A stretch of 64,000 nt of DNA from Rhodoblastus acidophilus. GTDB lineage: Bacteria; Pseudomonadota; Alphaproteobacteria; Rhizobiales; Beijerinckiaceae. Both the position numbers and the translations under genes were made by a program. The notes below the pieces were generated by a model that did not search any database, was not told the DNA's origin, and saw nothing but the letters and a program-made list of their open reading frames with translations. The stretch's first letter is position 1. Each line of letters begins with the position of its first letter. Location: contig NZ_FYDG01000004.1 in assembly GCF_900187365.1 (NCBI RefSeq), forward strand, positions 62,001 through 126,000, written 5' to 3'. Positions 52,659 through 61,641 of the stretch are shown here, piece after piece.

Positions 52659-54251
52659 TTATTCCCATTCGATCGTGCCCGGCGGCTTCGACGTCACGTC
52701 ATAGACCACGCGGTTGACGCCCTTGACCTCGTTGATGATGCGGGTGGCGGTGCGGCCGAGAAACGCCATGTCATAGGGGAAGAAGTCGGCGGTCATGCCG
52801 TCCACGGAAGTCACGGCGCGCAAGGCGCACACATGATCATAGGTGCGGCCGTCGCCCATCACGCCGACGGTGCGCACCGGCAGCAGCACGGCGAACGCCT
52901 GCCAGATCACGTCATACAGCCCGGCCTTGCGGATCTCGTCGAGATAGATGGCGTCGGCTTTGCGCAGAATGTCGAGCTTTTCGCGGGTGACGCCGCCGGG
53001 GCAGCGGATGGCGAGGCCGGGGCCGGGGAACGGATGCCGCCCGACGAACGCCTCGGGCAGGCCGAGTTCGCGGCCCAGCGCGCGGACTTCGTCTTTAAAG
53101 AGTTCGCGCAGCGGCTCGACCAGCTTCATGTTCATGCGCGCGGGCAGGCCGCCGACATTGTGGTGGCTCTTGATGGTGACCGACGGGCCGCCGGTGAAGC
53201 TGACGCTCTCGATCACGTCGGGATACAGCGTGCCCTGCGCCAGAAATTCCGGGGCGCCCTTGCCGTCCGCCGCGATTTTTTTCGCTTCGGCTTCAAACGT
53301 CTCGATGAACAGCCGGCCGATGGTCTTGCGCTTGGTTTCGGGATCGGACTCGCCTTCCAGCGCGCCGATGAACAGATCCTGCGCCTGAACGTGGACCAGC
53401 GGAATGTTGTAATGGTCGCGGAACAGCCGCACCACTTCTTCCGCCTCGCCCATGCGCAGCAGGCCGTGATCGACGAACACGCAGGTGACGCGCTCGCCGA
53501 TGGCCTCGTGGATCAGCACGGCGGCGACCGCCGAATCCACGCCGCCGGACAGGCCGCACAGCACCCGGCCCTGCCCCACCTGCGCGCGGATCGACTTGAT
53601 CGCCTCGCCGCGGAACGCCGCCATGGTCCAGTCGGATTTCAGCCGGGCGACTTTTTGCACGAAATTGGCCAGCAGCCTGGCGCCGTCGGGCGTGTGGGCC
53701 ACTTCGGGATGGAACTGGGTGGTGAAGATCTTGCGCTTTTCGTCGGAGGCGACGGCGAGCGGGGCGTTCTCGCTGCGCGCCTTGACGGTGAACCCTTCGG
53801 GCAGACGGGTCACGCGGTCGCCATGGCTCATCCAGACCTGATAGCGCCCGCCCTTCTCCCACAGCCCGTCGAACAGCGCGCTGTCCTCGATCACCTCGAC
53901 CTCGGCGCGGCCGAATTCGGCGGCGTGGCCGCCCTCGACCGCCCCGCCCATCTGGGCGGCGATAGTCTGCTGGCCGTAGCAGATCGCCAGGATCGGCAGG
54001 CCGGATTTGAGGATGTTTTCGGGCGCGCGCGGCGAGCCTTTTTCGGTGACCGAGGCCGGGCCGCCCGAGAGAATGACCGCGCCGGGCCGAATGGCGTCGA
54101 ACGCCTTTTCCGCCGACTGGAACGGCACGATTTCGCAATAGACGCCGGCCTCGCGCACGCGGCGCGCGATCAGCTGAGTGACCTGCGATCCGAAATCGAC
54201 AATGAGGGCTTTGTCGTGGCGCCGGAGAATATCGTCGTGCAGGTCGGTCAT
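52659..54251 (-). CDS. guaA: GMP synthase (glutamine-hydrolysing)
   Basis: GuaA aminates XMP to GMP. The 530-residue enzyme has an N-terminal class I glutaminase ([14 protein letters not shown], Cys in ICYGQQT near residue 91, His-Glu in FHPEVAHT). The ATP pyrophosphatase domain carries [10 protein letters not shown] near 233, and the C-terminal XMP-binding domain ends with KPPGTIEWE, the standard tail. ATG 54251 with AAGGGA upstream gives the usual start. It shares a purine theme with purF elsewhere in the window. Confidence 0.97.
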   Translation of the reverse strand: MTDLHDDILRRHDKALIVDFGSQVTQLIARRVREAGVYCEIVPFQSAEKAFDAIRPGAVILSGGPASVTEKGSPRAPENILKSGLPILAICYGQQTIAAQMGGAVEGGHAAEFGRAEVEVIEDSALFDGLWEKGGRYQVWMSHGDRVTRLPEGFTVKARSENAPLAVASDEKRKIFTTQFHPEVAHTPDGARLLANFVQKVARLKSDWTMAAFRGEAIKSIRAQVGQGRVLCGLSGGVDSAVAAVLIHEAIGERVTCVFVDHGLLRMGEAEEVVRLFRDHYNIPLVHVQAQDLFIGALEGESDPETKRKTIGRLFIETFEAEAKKIAADGKGAPEFLAQGTLYPDVIESVSFTGGPSVTIKSHHNVGGLPARMNMKLVEPLRELFKDEVRALGRELGLPEAFVGRHPFPGPGLAIRCPGGVTREKLDILRKADAIYLDEIRKAGLYDVIWQAFAVLLPVRTVGVMGDGRTYDHVCALRAVTSVDGMTADFFPYDMAFLGRTATRIINEVKGVNRVVYDVTSKPPGTIEWE

Positions 54252-54746
54252 GTCGGTCCCTTGCGCGGCGCGCCGGCGCAATTTGCGCCGCTCGCGCCCA
54301 GTTTTGGCTGGTTGCGCATGGGATTAAGCGAAAGGCGCGCGCCGTGCAAGTTGGCGCAGATGAAGGCAAGCTTAACCTTAGGGAACCCGATGCGCGCGCG
54401 GACTGTATTTGTGCGGCGCACAATAAATGCTCGAGCTACAGCTGATACAAATCAATTTTTTTGTCATGATTGCTCCTGCGACACATAGACAAGGGAATTT
54501 TCTTCGACTAACTTGAAAAAACCGTCGGGGAGACGGTCGCAGCCGGAAAATCGGCGCGGAGCTCGTGTCCAAGTCGTGGGAGGACGTCAAACAGCAAGAC
54601 TATGCGCCGGCATTTATCTCGGGGAGAGAACAGCTTCGGCATAGTCCGCTTTTTGGCAGGACAAGGCAGGCAGAGCGGAAAAGCGACGAGCTTTTCCGCT
54701 CTTTCATTTTAAACTTTACGCCAGCGCTTTACGAACGCGCGCCCGC
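54252..54746. other. Intergenic region with possible plus-strand transcript
   Basis: Of these 495 bp, 54400-54520 is AT-rich and includes a perfect TTGTGC-GGC-GCACAA inverted repeat (54409-54423). Between 54515 and 54670 there are short hairpins (such as ACCGT / ACGGT near 54527). A strong plus-strand terminator ends the stretch. The only open frame (GTG 54565, 77 codons) runs through that terminator and is unlikely. A small RNA is possible. On the minus strand this is the guaA promoter region. Confidence 0.5.
54672..54710 (+). terminator. Orphan Rho-independent terminator
   Basis: A perfect 13-bp stem AGAGCGGAAAAGC / GCTTTTCCGCTCT with a five-base loop and TTCATTTT on the plus-strand side. 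It faces the wrong way to be optimal for tgt (minus strand, stop at 54747), whose side lacks a T tract. So it probably ends a plus-strand transcript starting upstream. Confidence 0.8.
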
Positions 54747-55874
54747 TCAACCGGGTTCCCCGTCGCGGGTCCAATTGTCTTTCACCTGCGCGAGATAATC
54801 GTCGTAACGCCCCGCGGATATGGCTTCGCGCGCGCCAGCCATCAGATCCTGATAATAGGCCAGATTGACCCAGGTCAGCAGCATCATCCCCAAAATTTCC
54901 TGGCAGCGGACGAGGTGGTGCAGATAGGCGCGGGAATAGTCGCGCGCCGCCGGGCAGGAGCTGGTCGGGTCGAGCGGGCGCGGGTCCTCGGCGTGGCGGG
55001 CGTTTTTCAGGTTGAGCTTGCCCCAGCGGGTATAGGCGAGGCCGTGGCGCCCGGCGCGGGTCGGCATGACGCAATCGAACATGTCGATGCCGCGCTTGAC
55101 CGATTGCAGCAGGTCGTCGGGCGTCCCCACCCCCATCAGATAATGCGGCTTGTGCTCGGGCAGGTGCGGCATCACCGTCTCGATCATGGCGAGCATCACC
55201 TCCTGCGGCTCGCCCACCGCGAGGCCGCCGACCGCCATGCCGCCGAAATCCATGTCCGCGAGCGCCCGCGCGCTCTCGATGCGCAGGTCGCGCTCCGCCC
55301 CGCCCTGCACGATGCCGAAACAGGCGCGGCCGGGCTGTTCGCCGAACGCCTTGCGCGAGCGCTCGGCCCAGCGCAGGCTGAGCCGCATGGCGCGCTCGGC
55401 CTCCTCATGCGAGCAGGGCAGCTTGACGCATTCGTCGAACTGCATCTGGATGTCCGAGCCGAGCAGGCGCTGGATCTCCATCGACCGCTCCGGCGTCAAC
55501 TGATGCCGCGAGCCGTCGATATGCGACTGGAACGTCACGCCGTTCTCGTCGAGCTTGCGCAGTTTCGCCAGCGACATCACCTGGAAGCCGCCGGAATCGG
55601 TGAGGATGTTGTGCGGCCAGTTCATGAACTTGTGCAGCCCGCCGAGTTCGGCGACGCGCTCGGCGCCGGGGCGCAACATCAGATGATAGACATTGCCGAG
55701 CACGACGTCGGCGCCGAGTTCGCGCACCTGGCCGGGATACATGGCCTTCACCGTCGCCGCCGTGCCGACCGGCATGAAAGCCGGGGTGCGGATCGCGCCG
55801 CGCGGCGTCGAAATTTCGCCAAGGCGGGCGCCGCCGTCGCGGGCGCGCAGGGTGAAGCGGAAGTCGTCGGTCAA
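54747..55874 (-). CDS. tgt: Queuine tRNA-ribosyltransferase, zinc site degenerate
   Basis: Tgt swaps guanine 34 for preQ1 in tRNAs with GUN anticodons. The 375-residue TIM barrel has [10 protein letters not shown] (catalytic Asp), the [12 protein letters not shown] segment, GGLAVGEP and FDCVMPTR with the second Asp. The usual zinc ligands (DPxCxCxxC plus a His 31 residues after the first Cys) are mostly absent: Ser305, Cys307, Ala310 and Val336 occupy the four places. Length and all catalytic motifs are intact, so the enzyme is probably active. From memory this variant occurs in other Hyphomicrobiales; not checked. Confidence 0.95.
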   Translation of the reverse strand: MTDDFRFTLRARDGGARLGEISTPRGAIRTPAFMPVGTAATVKAMYPGQVRELGADVVLGNVYHLMLRPGAERVAELGGLHKFMNWPHNILTDSGGFQVMSLAKLRKLDENGVTFQSHIDGSRHQLTPERSMEIQRLLGSDIQMQFDECVKLPCSHEEAERAMRLSLRWAERSRKAFGEQPGRACFGIVQGGAERDLRIESARALADMDFGGMAVGGLAVGEPQEVMLAMIETVMPHLPEHKPHYLMGVGTPDDLLQSVKRGIDMFDCVMPTRAGRHGLAYTRWGKLNLKNARHAEDPRPLDPTSSCPAARDYSRAYLHHLVRCQEILGMMLLTWVNLAYYQDLMAGAREAISAGRYDDYLAQVKDNWTRDGEPG

Positions 55875-55932
55875 GGCTTTGTCTCGGATCAGGGGCGAAG
55901 GCCCGGCACAAGGCCGGCGCCGCCCGCTTTTG

Positions 55933-57009
55933 TCAAGGCCGCCCGCCCCCGGCCGCGCGCGCCAGCAGGTCGAAGGTCAGCAGCGTGAAGGCGCGCTTGT
56001 CGAGATTGAAGATCGCCTGCTCGCGCGAGTCGCGTTCGAGCCGCTCCCAGGCCTCGGCATAGGGCGCGACCGCGCGCGGGCCGAGATCCCGCTTGGCCCG
56101 CACCTCCGCGCCGAGCCAGCCGAACGCCGCCGACAGCAGCGCCTCGAAGGCGGTTTCGTCGCCCGCCGCCGCATCCGCTATTCCATGAACCAGCGGCCAG
56201 TCGATGCGCGGCAGCAGCGACAGGGCGCGCGCCACCTGCGCGTCGAAGCGGGCGTCGGCGGCCGACAGCAGCCGCAGCGCCTCGCGCGGGGCGCCCTCGG
56301 CCCGCGCGCAGGCGCTCGCGAGTTCGGCGTCTCCCGCCTTGATTCCTGAGGCGTCGAGCGCGGCGCGCACGGCGGCGCGCAGATCGTCTCCGTCCAGCGG
56401 GTGCAGCATCAGCCGGCGGCAGCGCGAGCGAATCGTCGGCAGGATGCGGCCCGGCTGGTGCGCCACCAGCAGGAACAGGCTGCGCGGCGGCGGCTCCTCG
56501 ATCATCTTCAGCAGAGCGTTGGCGCTGGCGGCGTTGAGATCGTCGGCGGAATCGACCAGCGCCATGCGCCAGCCGCCGCCGCCCGCCGCCTGCTCGAACA
56601 GATGCAGCATTTTCCGCACGTCCTCGACGGCGATGCGGGTGAAATGTTTTTTGGTCTTGTCGTTCCAGCCGCGCCGCAGCAAGGCGAGATCGCCGTAGGC
56701 GAGATTGGAGATTTTGCGCGCGACGGGATGGTCGGGATCGACGTCGAGCGTCGCGGCCCCGGCGACCTCGGGCGCGGCCGGGTCGGGATGGACGGCGAGA
56801 AAGCGCGCCAGCCGCCAGGCCAGCGTCGCCTTGCCAATGCCCTGCGGTCCGCCGAGAATGAACGCCTGCGGCATGCGTCCGCTGCGAAACGCCTCCAGCA
56901 GCGCGGCCTCGGCTTTGACGTGGCCGAACAGGCGGAACGTGTCGCGGGGATGCGGGGCCGGCTCGAAGCGGTCGCTTTCCGGCGGCGCCTCCTCCTGCCT
57001 GCCCCTCAC
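55933..57009 (-). CDS. holB: DNA polymerase III subunit delta'
   Basis: A 358-residue clamp-loader AAA+ subunit. The P-loop-like [12 protein letters not shown] is near residue 45, the sensor/SRC region reads [12 protein letters not shown], and [12 protein letters not shown] is the conserved DNA polymerase III delta' block. The Cys-rich zinc module of the E. coli protein is missing between residues 60 and 90. The start is GTG 57009, overlapping the tmk stop as GTGA. tmk-holB pairing is widespread in bacteria. Confidence 0.93.
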   Translation of the reverse strand: MRGRQEEAPPESDRFEPAPHPRDTFRLFGHVKAEAALLEAFRSGRMPQAFILGGPQGIGKATLAWRLARFLAVHPDPAAPEVAGAATLDVDPDHPVARKISNLAYGDLALLRRGWNDKTKKHFTRIAVEDVRKMLHLFEQAAGGGGWRMALVDSADDLNAASANALLKMIEEPPPRSLFLLVAHQPGRILPTIRSRCRRLMLHPLDGDDLRAAVRAALDASGIKAGDAELASACARAEGAPREALRLLSAADARFDAQVARALSLLPRIDWPLVHGIADAAAGDETAFEALLSAAFGWLGAEVRAKRDLGPRAVAPYAEAWERLERDSREQAIFNLDKRAFTLLTFDLLARAAGGGRP

Positions 57010-57674
57010 GTCGCCAGCCCGACCGGGACGGCGCGTTCGCGCTGGCGGAATTTTTCGGCGATGGCCCGCCAGATCGCCGCCGCCACCCAGGTTTCCGATT
57101 GCGTGGCGTCGATCAGCCGGCAGCGGTCGGGATCGTCGCTGGCGATGTCGCGGAATTTCTGCCGCAGCAGATGGTGGAAGGAATCGGCCTCGCTCTCGAA
57201 CCGGTCGGCGCCCAGTTCGCCGCGACGCTGGCGGGCGCGGGCCAGCCCGACCTCCGGCGCGAGATCGAGAATGAAGGTGAGGTCGGGCCGGCAGCCGGCG
57301 AGAGTCGTCGTCTCCAGCGCCTCCAGCACCTTCTCGTCCACCTCGCCGCGCGCGCCCTGATAGGCGCGGGTCGAATCGGCGAAACGGTCGCACAGCACCA
57401 CCGCCCCGCGCGCGATGGCCGGGGCGATCACCCGGTCGATATGGTCGATTCGGGCGGCTGAAAACAGCACGGCTTCGCCCAGCGGCCCGAATTGTTTGGC
57501 CTTTCCGCCCAGGATAAAGGCGCGCAGCCGCTCGGCCAGATCGGTGCCGCCGGGCTCGCGGGTCACCACCAGCTCGCGCGCGTAATCGCGCAGCCGGCCG
57601 CCGAGTATGCGAATCTGGGTCGATTTCCCGGCCCCCTCCCCGCCTTCGAAGGTGATGAAAAGACCTGTGCCCAC
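57006..57674 (-). CDS. tmk: Thymidylate kinase
   Basis: Tmk phosphorylates dTMP to dTDP. The P-loop is FEGGEGAGKST near residue 6, the DR(Y/F) motif is CDRFADSTRAYQG, and the LID has RRGELGADRFE. Start GTG 57674 is preferred: it has AAGG six bases upstream and gives a 222-residue protein with the standard N-terminus. ATG 57707 is in frame and would add eleven residues. Confidence 0.94.
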   Translation of the reverse strand: MGTGLFITFEGGEGAGKSTQIRILGGRLRDYARELVVTREPGGTDLAERLRAFILGGKAKQFGPLGEAVLFSAARIDHIDRVIAPAIARGAVVLCDRFADSTRAYQGARGEVDEKVLEALETTTLAGCRPDLTFILDLAPEVGLARARQRRGELGADRFESEADSFHHLLRQKFRDIASDDPDRCRLIDATQSETWVAAAIWRAIAEKFRQRERAVPVGLAT

Positions 57675-57804
57675 GCGCGCCTTGCCCTTTGAGTGAGCGT
57701 GTCTCATAACGCGAAAAAACCGCCCGGGGTAGTCGTCACGGTGGCGCCTTTCGGCCCCGAGGTCGGTTATGCCTCAAATCCATCCTTTATCGCGCGATCT
57801 TTTG

Positions 57805-59241
57805 ATGTCCCAAAACCCCTCTTCTTGCGCGCTGGTCTGGTTTCGCGAAGATTTGCGCCTCGGCGACAATCCGGCGCTCGCGGCGGCCGTCGCCACCGGC
57901 CTGCCGCTGCTCTGCCTCTATATAGATGAAGACGGGACCGCCGACCTGCGCCCGCTGGGACGGGCGGCGCGCTGGCGGCTCGACCGCGCCCTGGCGGCGC
58001 TCGAAGCCGATCTCGCCCGCTTCGGCGGCAAGCTGCGCTATCTGCGCGGCCCGGCCGAGTCGCTGCTGCCGGAGCTGGCGCAGGCGGCGGGCGCGACGCA
58101 TCTTGCGTTCAACCGGCGCCACGGCGGCGTCGAGCGCGCCGTCGACGCGCGGCTGATCGAAACGCTCGCCGGCCAGGGTCTGAAGGTCGAAAGCTTCAAC
58201 AGCGCCCTGCTGATCGAACCGTCGCAGATCGCCACGCGGCCGGGCGGCTATTTCAAGGTGTTCACGCCGTTCTGGCGCGCGGTGCGCGACCGGCTGCTCG
58301 CCGCCGAACCGGGCCTGGCGCCGGAGCGGATCTCCTTCGCCGACTGGCCGGGCGCGCTGCCGCAGGTTTCCCGCGAGTCGCTGGCGCTGTCGCCCTCGCG
58401 CCCGAACTGGGCCGAACATTTCCTGGAGCCGGACGCGGGCGAGGCCGGCGCCCTGGCGCGGCTGCATCGCTTCATCGACGCCAAGCTCGATGGTTACGAA
58501 ACCATGCGCGACCGCGTCGATTGCGACGCCGCCTCCAAACTGTCGGCGCATCTGCATTTCGGGGAAATTTCGCCGCGCCAGATCGTCGATGCGGTGCGCG
58601 GACGGCCGGCGGAGAAATTTTTGATCGAACTGTGCTGGCGCGAATTTTCGATCCACCTGCTCCACGCCCGGCCCGACCTGTCCTGGCGCAATTTCAACGC
58701 CCGGTTCGACCATTTCCCCTATCGCGCCGATCCCGAGGCGCTGGAGGCGTGGAAGCGCGGGCGCACCGGCTATCCGATCGTGGACGCGGCGATGCGCCAG
58801 CTTTGGCGCACGGGATTCCTCGCCAACCGGGCGCGGATGGTCGCGGCCTCGTTCCTGACCAAACATTTGCTGATCGACTGGCGCGAGGGCGAGGCCTGGT
58901 TCTGGGACACGCTGACCGACGCCGACGAGGCCAATAACGCCGTGTCCTGGCAATGGGTCGCCGGCAGCGGCCCCGACGCCGCGCCGTTCTTCCGCATCTT
59001 CAACCCGGTGCTGCAAGGCGAGAAGTTCGACCCCGACGGCGATTACGTCCGTACCCATTGCCCGGAGCTTGCCCGGCTGCCGACCCGCTACATTCACCGC
59101 CCCTGGAGCGCGCCGGCCGACGTGCTGGCGGCGGCCGGCGTCGAGATCGGCCGCAACTGGCCGGCGCCGATCGTCGAGCACGATTTCGCGCGCCGGCGGG
59201 CGCTCGACGCCTTCGGCTCGATCGCGACCTCGGGCGCCTGA
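57805..59241 (+). CDS. phrB: Class I deoxyribodipyrimidine photo-lyase
   Basis: A 478-residue light-driven repair enzyme for cyclobutane pyrimidine dimers. The N-terminal antenna domain starts with LVWFREDLRLGDNPAL. The FAD domain has the SAHLHFGEISPRQ, WREFSIHLL, GRTGYPIVDAAMRQL and NNAVSWQWVAGSGPDAAPFFRIF blocks, the last around the dimer-binding pocket. ATG 57805 gives the family start; the frame extends upstream to 57769. It is divergent from tmk. Confidence 0.95.
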   Translation: MSQNPSSCALVWFREDLRLGDNPALAAAVATGLPLLCLYIDEDGTADLRPLGRAARWRLDRALAALEADLARFGGKLRYLRGPAESLLPELAQAAGATHLAFNRRHGGVERAVDARLIETLAGQGLKVESFNSALLIEPSQIATRPGGYFKVFTPFWRAVRDRLLAAEPGLAPERISFADWPGALPQVSRESLALSPSRPNWAEHFLEPDAGEAGALARLHRFIDAKLDGYETMRDRVDCDAASKLSAHLHFGEISPRQIVDAVRGRPAEKFLIELCWREFSIHLLHARPDLSWRNFNARFDHFPYRADPEALEAWKRGRTGYPIVDAAMRQLWRTGFLANRARMVAASFLTKHLLIDWREGEAWFWDTLTDADEANNAVSWQWVAGSGPDAAPFFRIFNPVLQGEKFDPDGDYVRTHCPELARLPTRYIHRPWSAPADVLAAAGVEIGRNWPAPIVEHDFARRRALDAFGSIATSGA

Positions 59242-59434
59242 CCCCCGGAAATCCAAGGGTTTGCCGGGGAGAAGGCCGCGGTTGGCGCCTTTTCGATCTG
59301 TGCCCGCGGCGCAACAGAACGCCGTTTTCGCGCGCATTCTGACCGCCGAGCCATTGTTTAGCTTAAATTGCTGCTAAATAAGCTACGCGCCCCAGTTCGA
59401 CCCCGCCTTGGGGCGGGTGGCGGCGGGAGCAGGC

Positions 59435-60562
59435 ATGACACTGATCGAGCGTTACATTTTCCGCGTCGCCGGCGCGGCCTTCCTCGCCACTGTGGGCGTG
59501 CTGACGGCCGTGATCTGGCTGACGCAGGCTTTGCACGATCTCGACCTGATCACCTCCAAGGGCCAGTCGGCGCTGAAATTCCTCACCATCACCGGCATGT
59601 GGATTCCCTCGCTGTTCATGGTGATCGCGCCGATCGCTTTGTTCATCGCCGTGATGTTCTCGCTCAACAAGCTCAACGGCGACAGCGAGCTGGTGGTGAC
59701 CGCCGCCTCCGGCCTGTCGCCGCTCGGCCTGCTGCGTCCCTATTTGGCGCTGATCGTGGCGGTGGCCGGCCTGTGCGCCCTGGTGTCGCTGTGGATCATG
59801 CCATCGAGTTTTCAGGTGATGCGCGACGCCTGGACCGAGGTGAAATCCGATTTCCTGACCCGCATCGTGCGTCCCGGCCAGTTCAACACGCTGGAAAGCG
59901 GGCTGGTTTTCCACTACCGGGATCGCGGCCCCGGCGGCGAATTGCGCGGCGTGTTCATGCTCGACCGCCGCGATTCCAACGAGTTGAGCGTCTATCTCGC
60001 TGAAAACGGCATCATCGCCAAGATCGACGGCAAGTCCTATATCGTGTTGCAGACCGGCACGATCCAGAAGCAGGACAAGGGCGCCGTCCCGGCGATGGTG
60101 ACCTTCGATTCCTATGCGCTCGATTTGTCCAATTTCGGCTCGAAGCTCTATGGCGGCCCGCTCAAGCCGCGCGAACGCTCCACCTGGGATCTGCTGAACT
60201 ACGACGTGTCCGATCCCTACACCCGCGACAATATCGGGCGATTCCGCGCCGATCTGCATGAGCGGTTCGTCTCGCCGCTCTATGCGCTGGCCATGGGCCT
60301 GATCGCCTTCGCCGCGCTGGGCACGCCGCGCACCACCCGGCAGACGCGGGGCTTGGCCATCGGCGGCGCCACCCTGATCGCCGTGCTGCTGCGAGTCGGG
60401 GGATTCGGCGTCGCCGGCGCCCTGGCGCGCGGCCCGGACGCCGTGCCCTTCGCCTACGCCCTGCCGCTGCTGGGCATGGTCGGCGCGGGCCTCTACGCAT
60501 TCCGCTCCGCTCTGGTCCCGCTGTTGCGCGGCGGCCGTTTCGTTCCGGCGGAGGCGCGATGA
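59435..60562 (+). CDS. lptF: LPS export ABC transporter permease LptF
   Basis: LptF is one of two permeases of the LptB2FG complex, which extracts LPS from the inner membrane. The 375-residue product has six helices: three early (starting MTLIERYIFRVAGAAFLATV), a large periplasmic beta-jellyroll domain (about 130-260), and three at the end. The NGDSELVVTAASG coupling-helix motif is present. Ribosome site GGGAGC precedes ATG 59435. lptG overlaps as ATGA. Confidence 0.94.
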   Translation: MTLIERYIFRVAGAAFLATVGVLTAVIWLTQALHDLDLITSKGQSALKFLTITGMWIPSLFMVIAPIALFIAVMFSLNKLNGDSELVVTAASGLSPLGLLRPYLALIVAVAGLCALVSLWIMPSSFQVMRDAWTEVKSDFLTRIVRPGQFNTLESGLVFHYRDRGPGGELRGVFMLDRRDSNELSVYLAENGIIAKIDGKSYIVLQTGTIQKQDKGAVPAMVTFDSYALDLSNFGSKLYGGPLKPRERSTWDLLNYDVSDPYTRDNIGRFRADLHERFVSPLYALAMGLIAFAALGTPRTTRQTRGLAIGGATLIAVLLRVGGFGVAGALARGPDAVPFAYALPLLGMVGAGLYAFRSALVPLLRGGRFVPAEAR

Positions 60563-61641
60563 TCGGCCGCACGCTCGGAGTCTATCTCGCCAAGCGGTTT
60601 CTGCAGAGCCTGGCCGTGATCTTCTTCACCATTTTCGGCCTGATCTACATGGCCGATTTTGTGGAAATGCTGCGCCGCGCCGGCGACGTGCCGAACACGC
60701 CGGTGTCGATCGTGCTGCTGGTGTGCCTGATGCGCACGCCCTCGATCGCCGAGCAGGTGCTGCCCTTCGCCACTTTGTTCGGCGCCATGGCCGCCTTCAT
60801 CAACCTCACACGCAAGCTGGAGCTGGTGGTGGCCCGCGCCGCCGGCGTTTCGGTCTGGCAGTTTCTCGCCCCGCCGCTGGTCGCGGCGCTGGGCCTGGGC
60901 GCCGTGGTGGTGATGCTGTTCAGCCCCGGCGCGGCGCTGATGAAGGCGAAGGCCGACGAGATCGAGGCGGGCATTTTCAGGACGCAGGTGTCGATGCAGG
61001 ATTCGAACCTGTGGCTTCGCCAGCGCGGCCGCGACCAGCAGTCGATCCTGCGCGCCGACGTGGCGGCCGAATCCGGCTTGCGCCTGTCGGGCGTGACTGT
61101 TTATGTCTTTGACTTGAAGGGCCGATTCGTCGAGCGCGTCGACGCCGAGCAGGCGCGGCTCATTCCGGGAGAATGGGAGTTGAAGACGGCTCTCGTCACC
61201 GCCCCGGCGGTCGATCCGAGACGTGTGGAAATTTACCATCTTGGAACGAATCTTTTGCCCACGCAGGTGGCGCAGAGTTTCGTTGCGCCCGAAACTGTGC
61301 CTTTCTGGTCGCTGCCGCGACTCGCGGCTGACACAGAGGCGGTCGGGTTGGATTCGGTGGGGTATCGCTTGCGTTTTCAACAGCTTATCGCCCTGCCCTC
61401 GCTGCTTGCGGCCATGGTGCTGATCGCGGCGTGTTTCTCGTTAAAATTGTCTCGAATGGGCGGAATCGGCCTGATGGTGCTGGGTGGCGTCGGCGCTGGC
61501 TTCGTGCTTTATGTATCCTCTAAACTGGTCTCCGATCTGGGCGGAGCGGGCATGCTGAGCGCGCCCGTCGCAGCCTGGACCCCGGCGATCATCGCGAATT
61601 TGTTGGGCGGATTGACTCTCTTGAATCGTGAGGACGGCTGA
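60559..61641 (+). CDS. lptG: LPS export ABC transporter permease LptG
   Basis: The partner permease of LptF, 360 residues. Layout is the same: membrane helices, a periplasmic domain (about 125-265) and terminal helices, with LTRKLELVVARAAGVSVWQFL as the coupling region. The start overlaps the lptF stop and the stop overlaps the lptD ATG by one base (TGATG), so lptF-lptG-lptD are translated as a unit. The ATPase gene lptB is not in the window. Confidence 0.94.
   Translation: MIGRTLGVYLAKRFLQSLAVIFFTIFGLIYMADFVEMLRRAGDVPNTPVSIVLLVCLMRTPSIAEQVLPFATLFGAMAAFINLTRKLELVVARAAGVSVWQFLAPPLVAALGLGAVVVMLFSPGAALMKAKADEIEAGIFRTQVSMQDSNLWLRQRGRDQQSILRADVAAESGLRLSGVTVYVFDLKGRFVERVDAEQARLIPGEWELKTALVTAPAVDPRRVEIYHLGTNLLPTQVAQSFVAPETVPFWSLPRLAADTEAVGLDSVGYRLRFQQLIALPSLLAAMVLIAACFSLKLSRMGGIGLMVLGGVGAGFVLYVSSKLVSDLGGAGMLSAPVAAWTPAIIANLLGGLTLLNREDG

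Noticed and set aside
54565-54798. 77-codon plus-strand gene beginning GTG 54565
   Set aside because: It reads straight through a strong terminator and into the antisense of tgt, and its composition is not gene-like.
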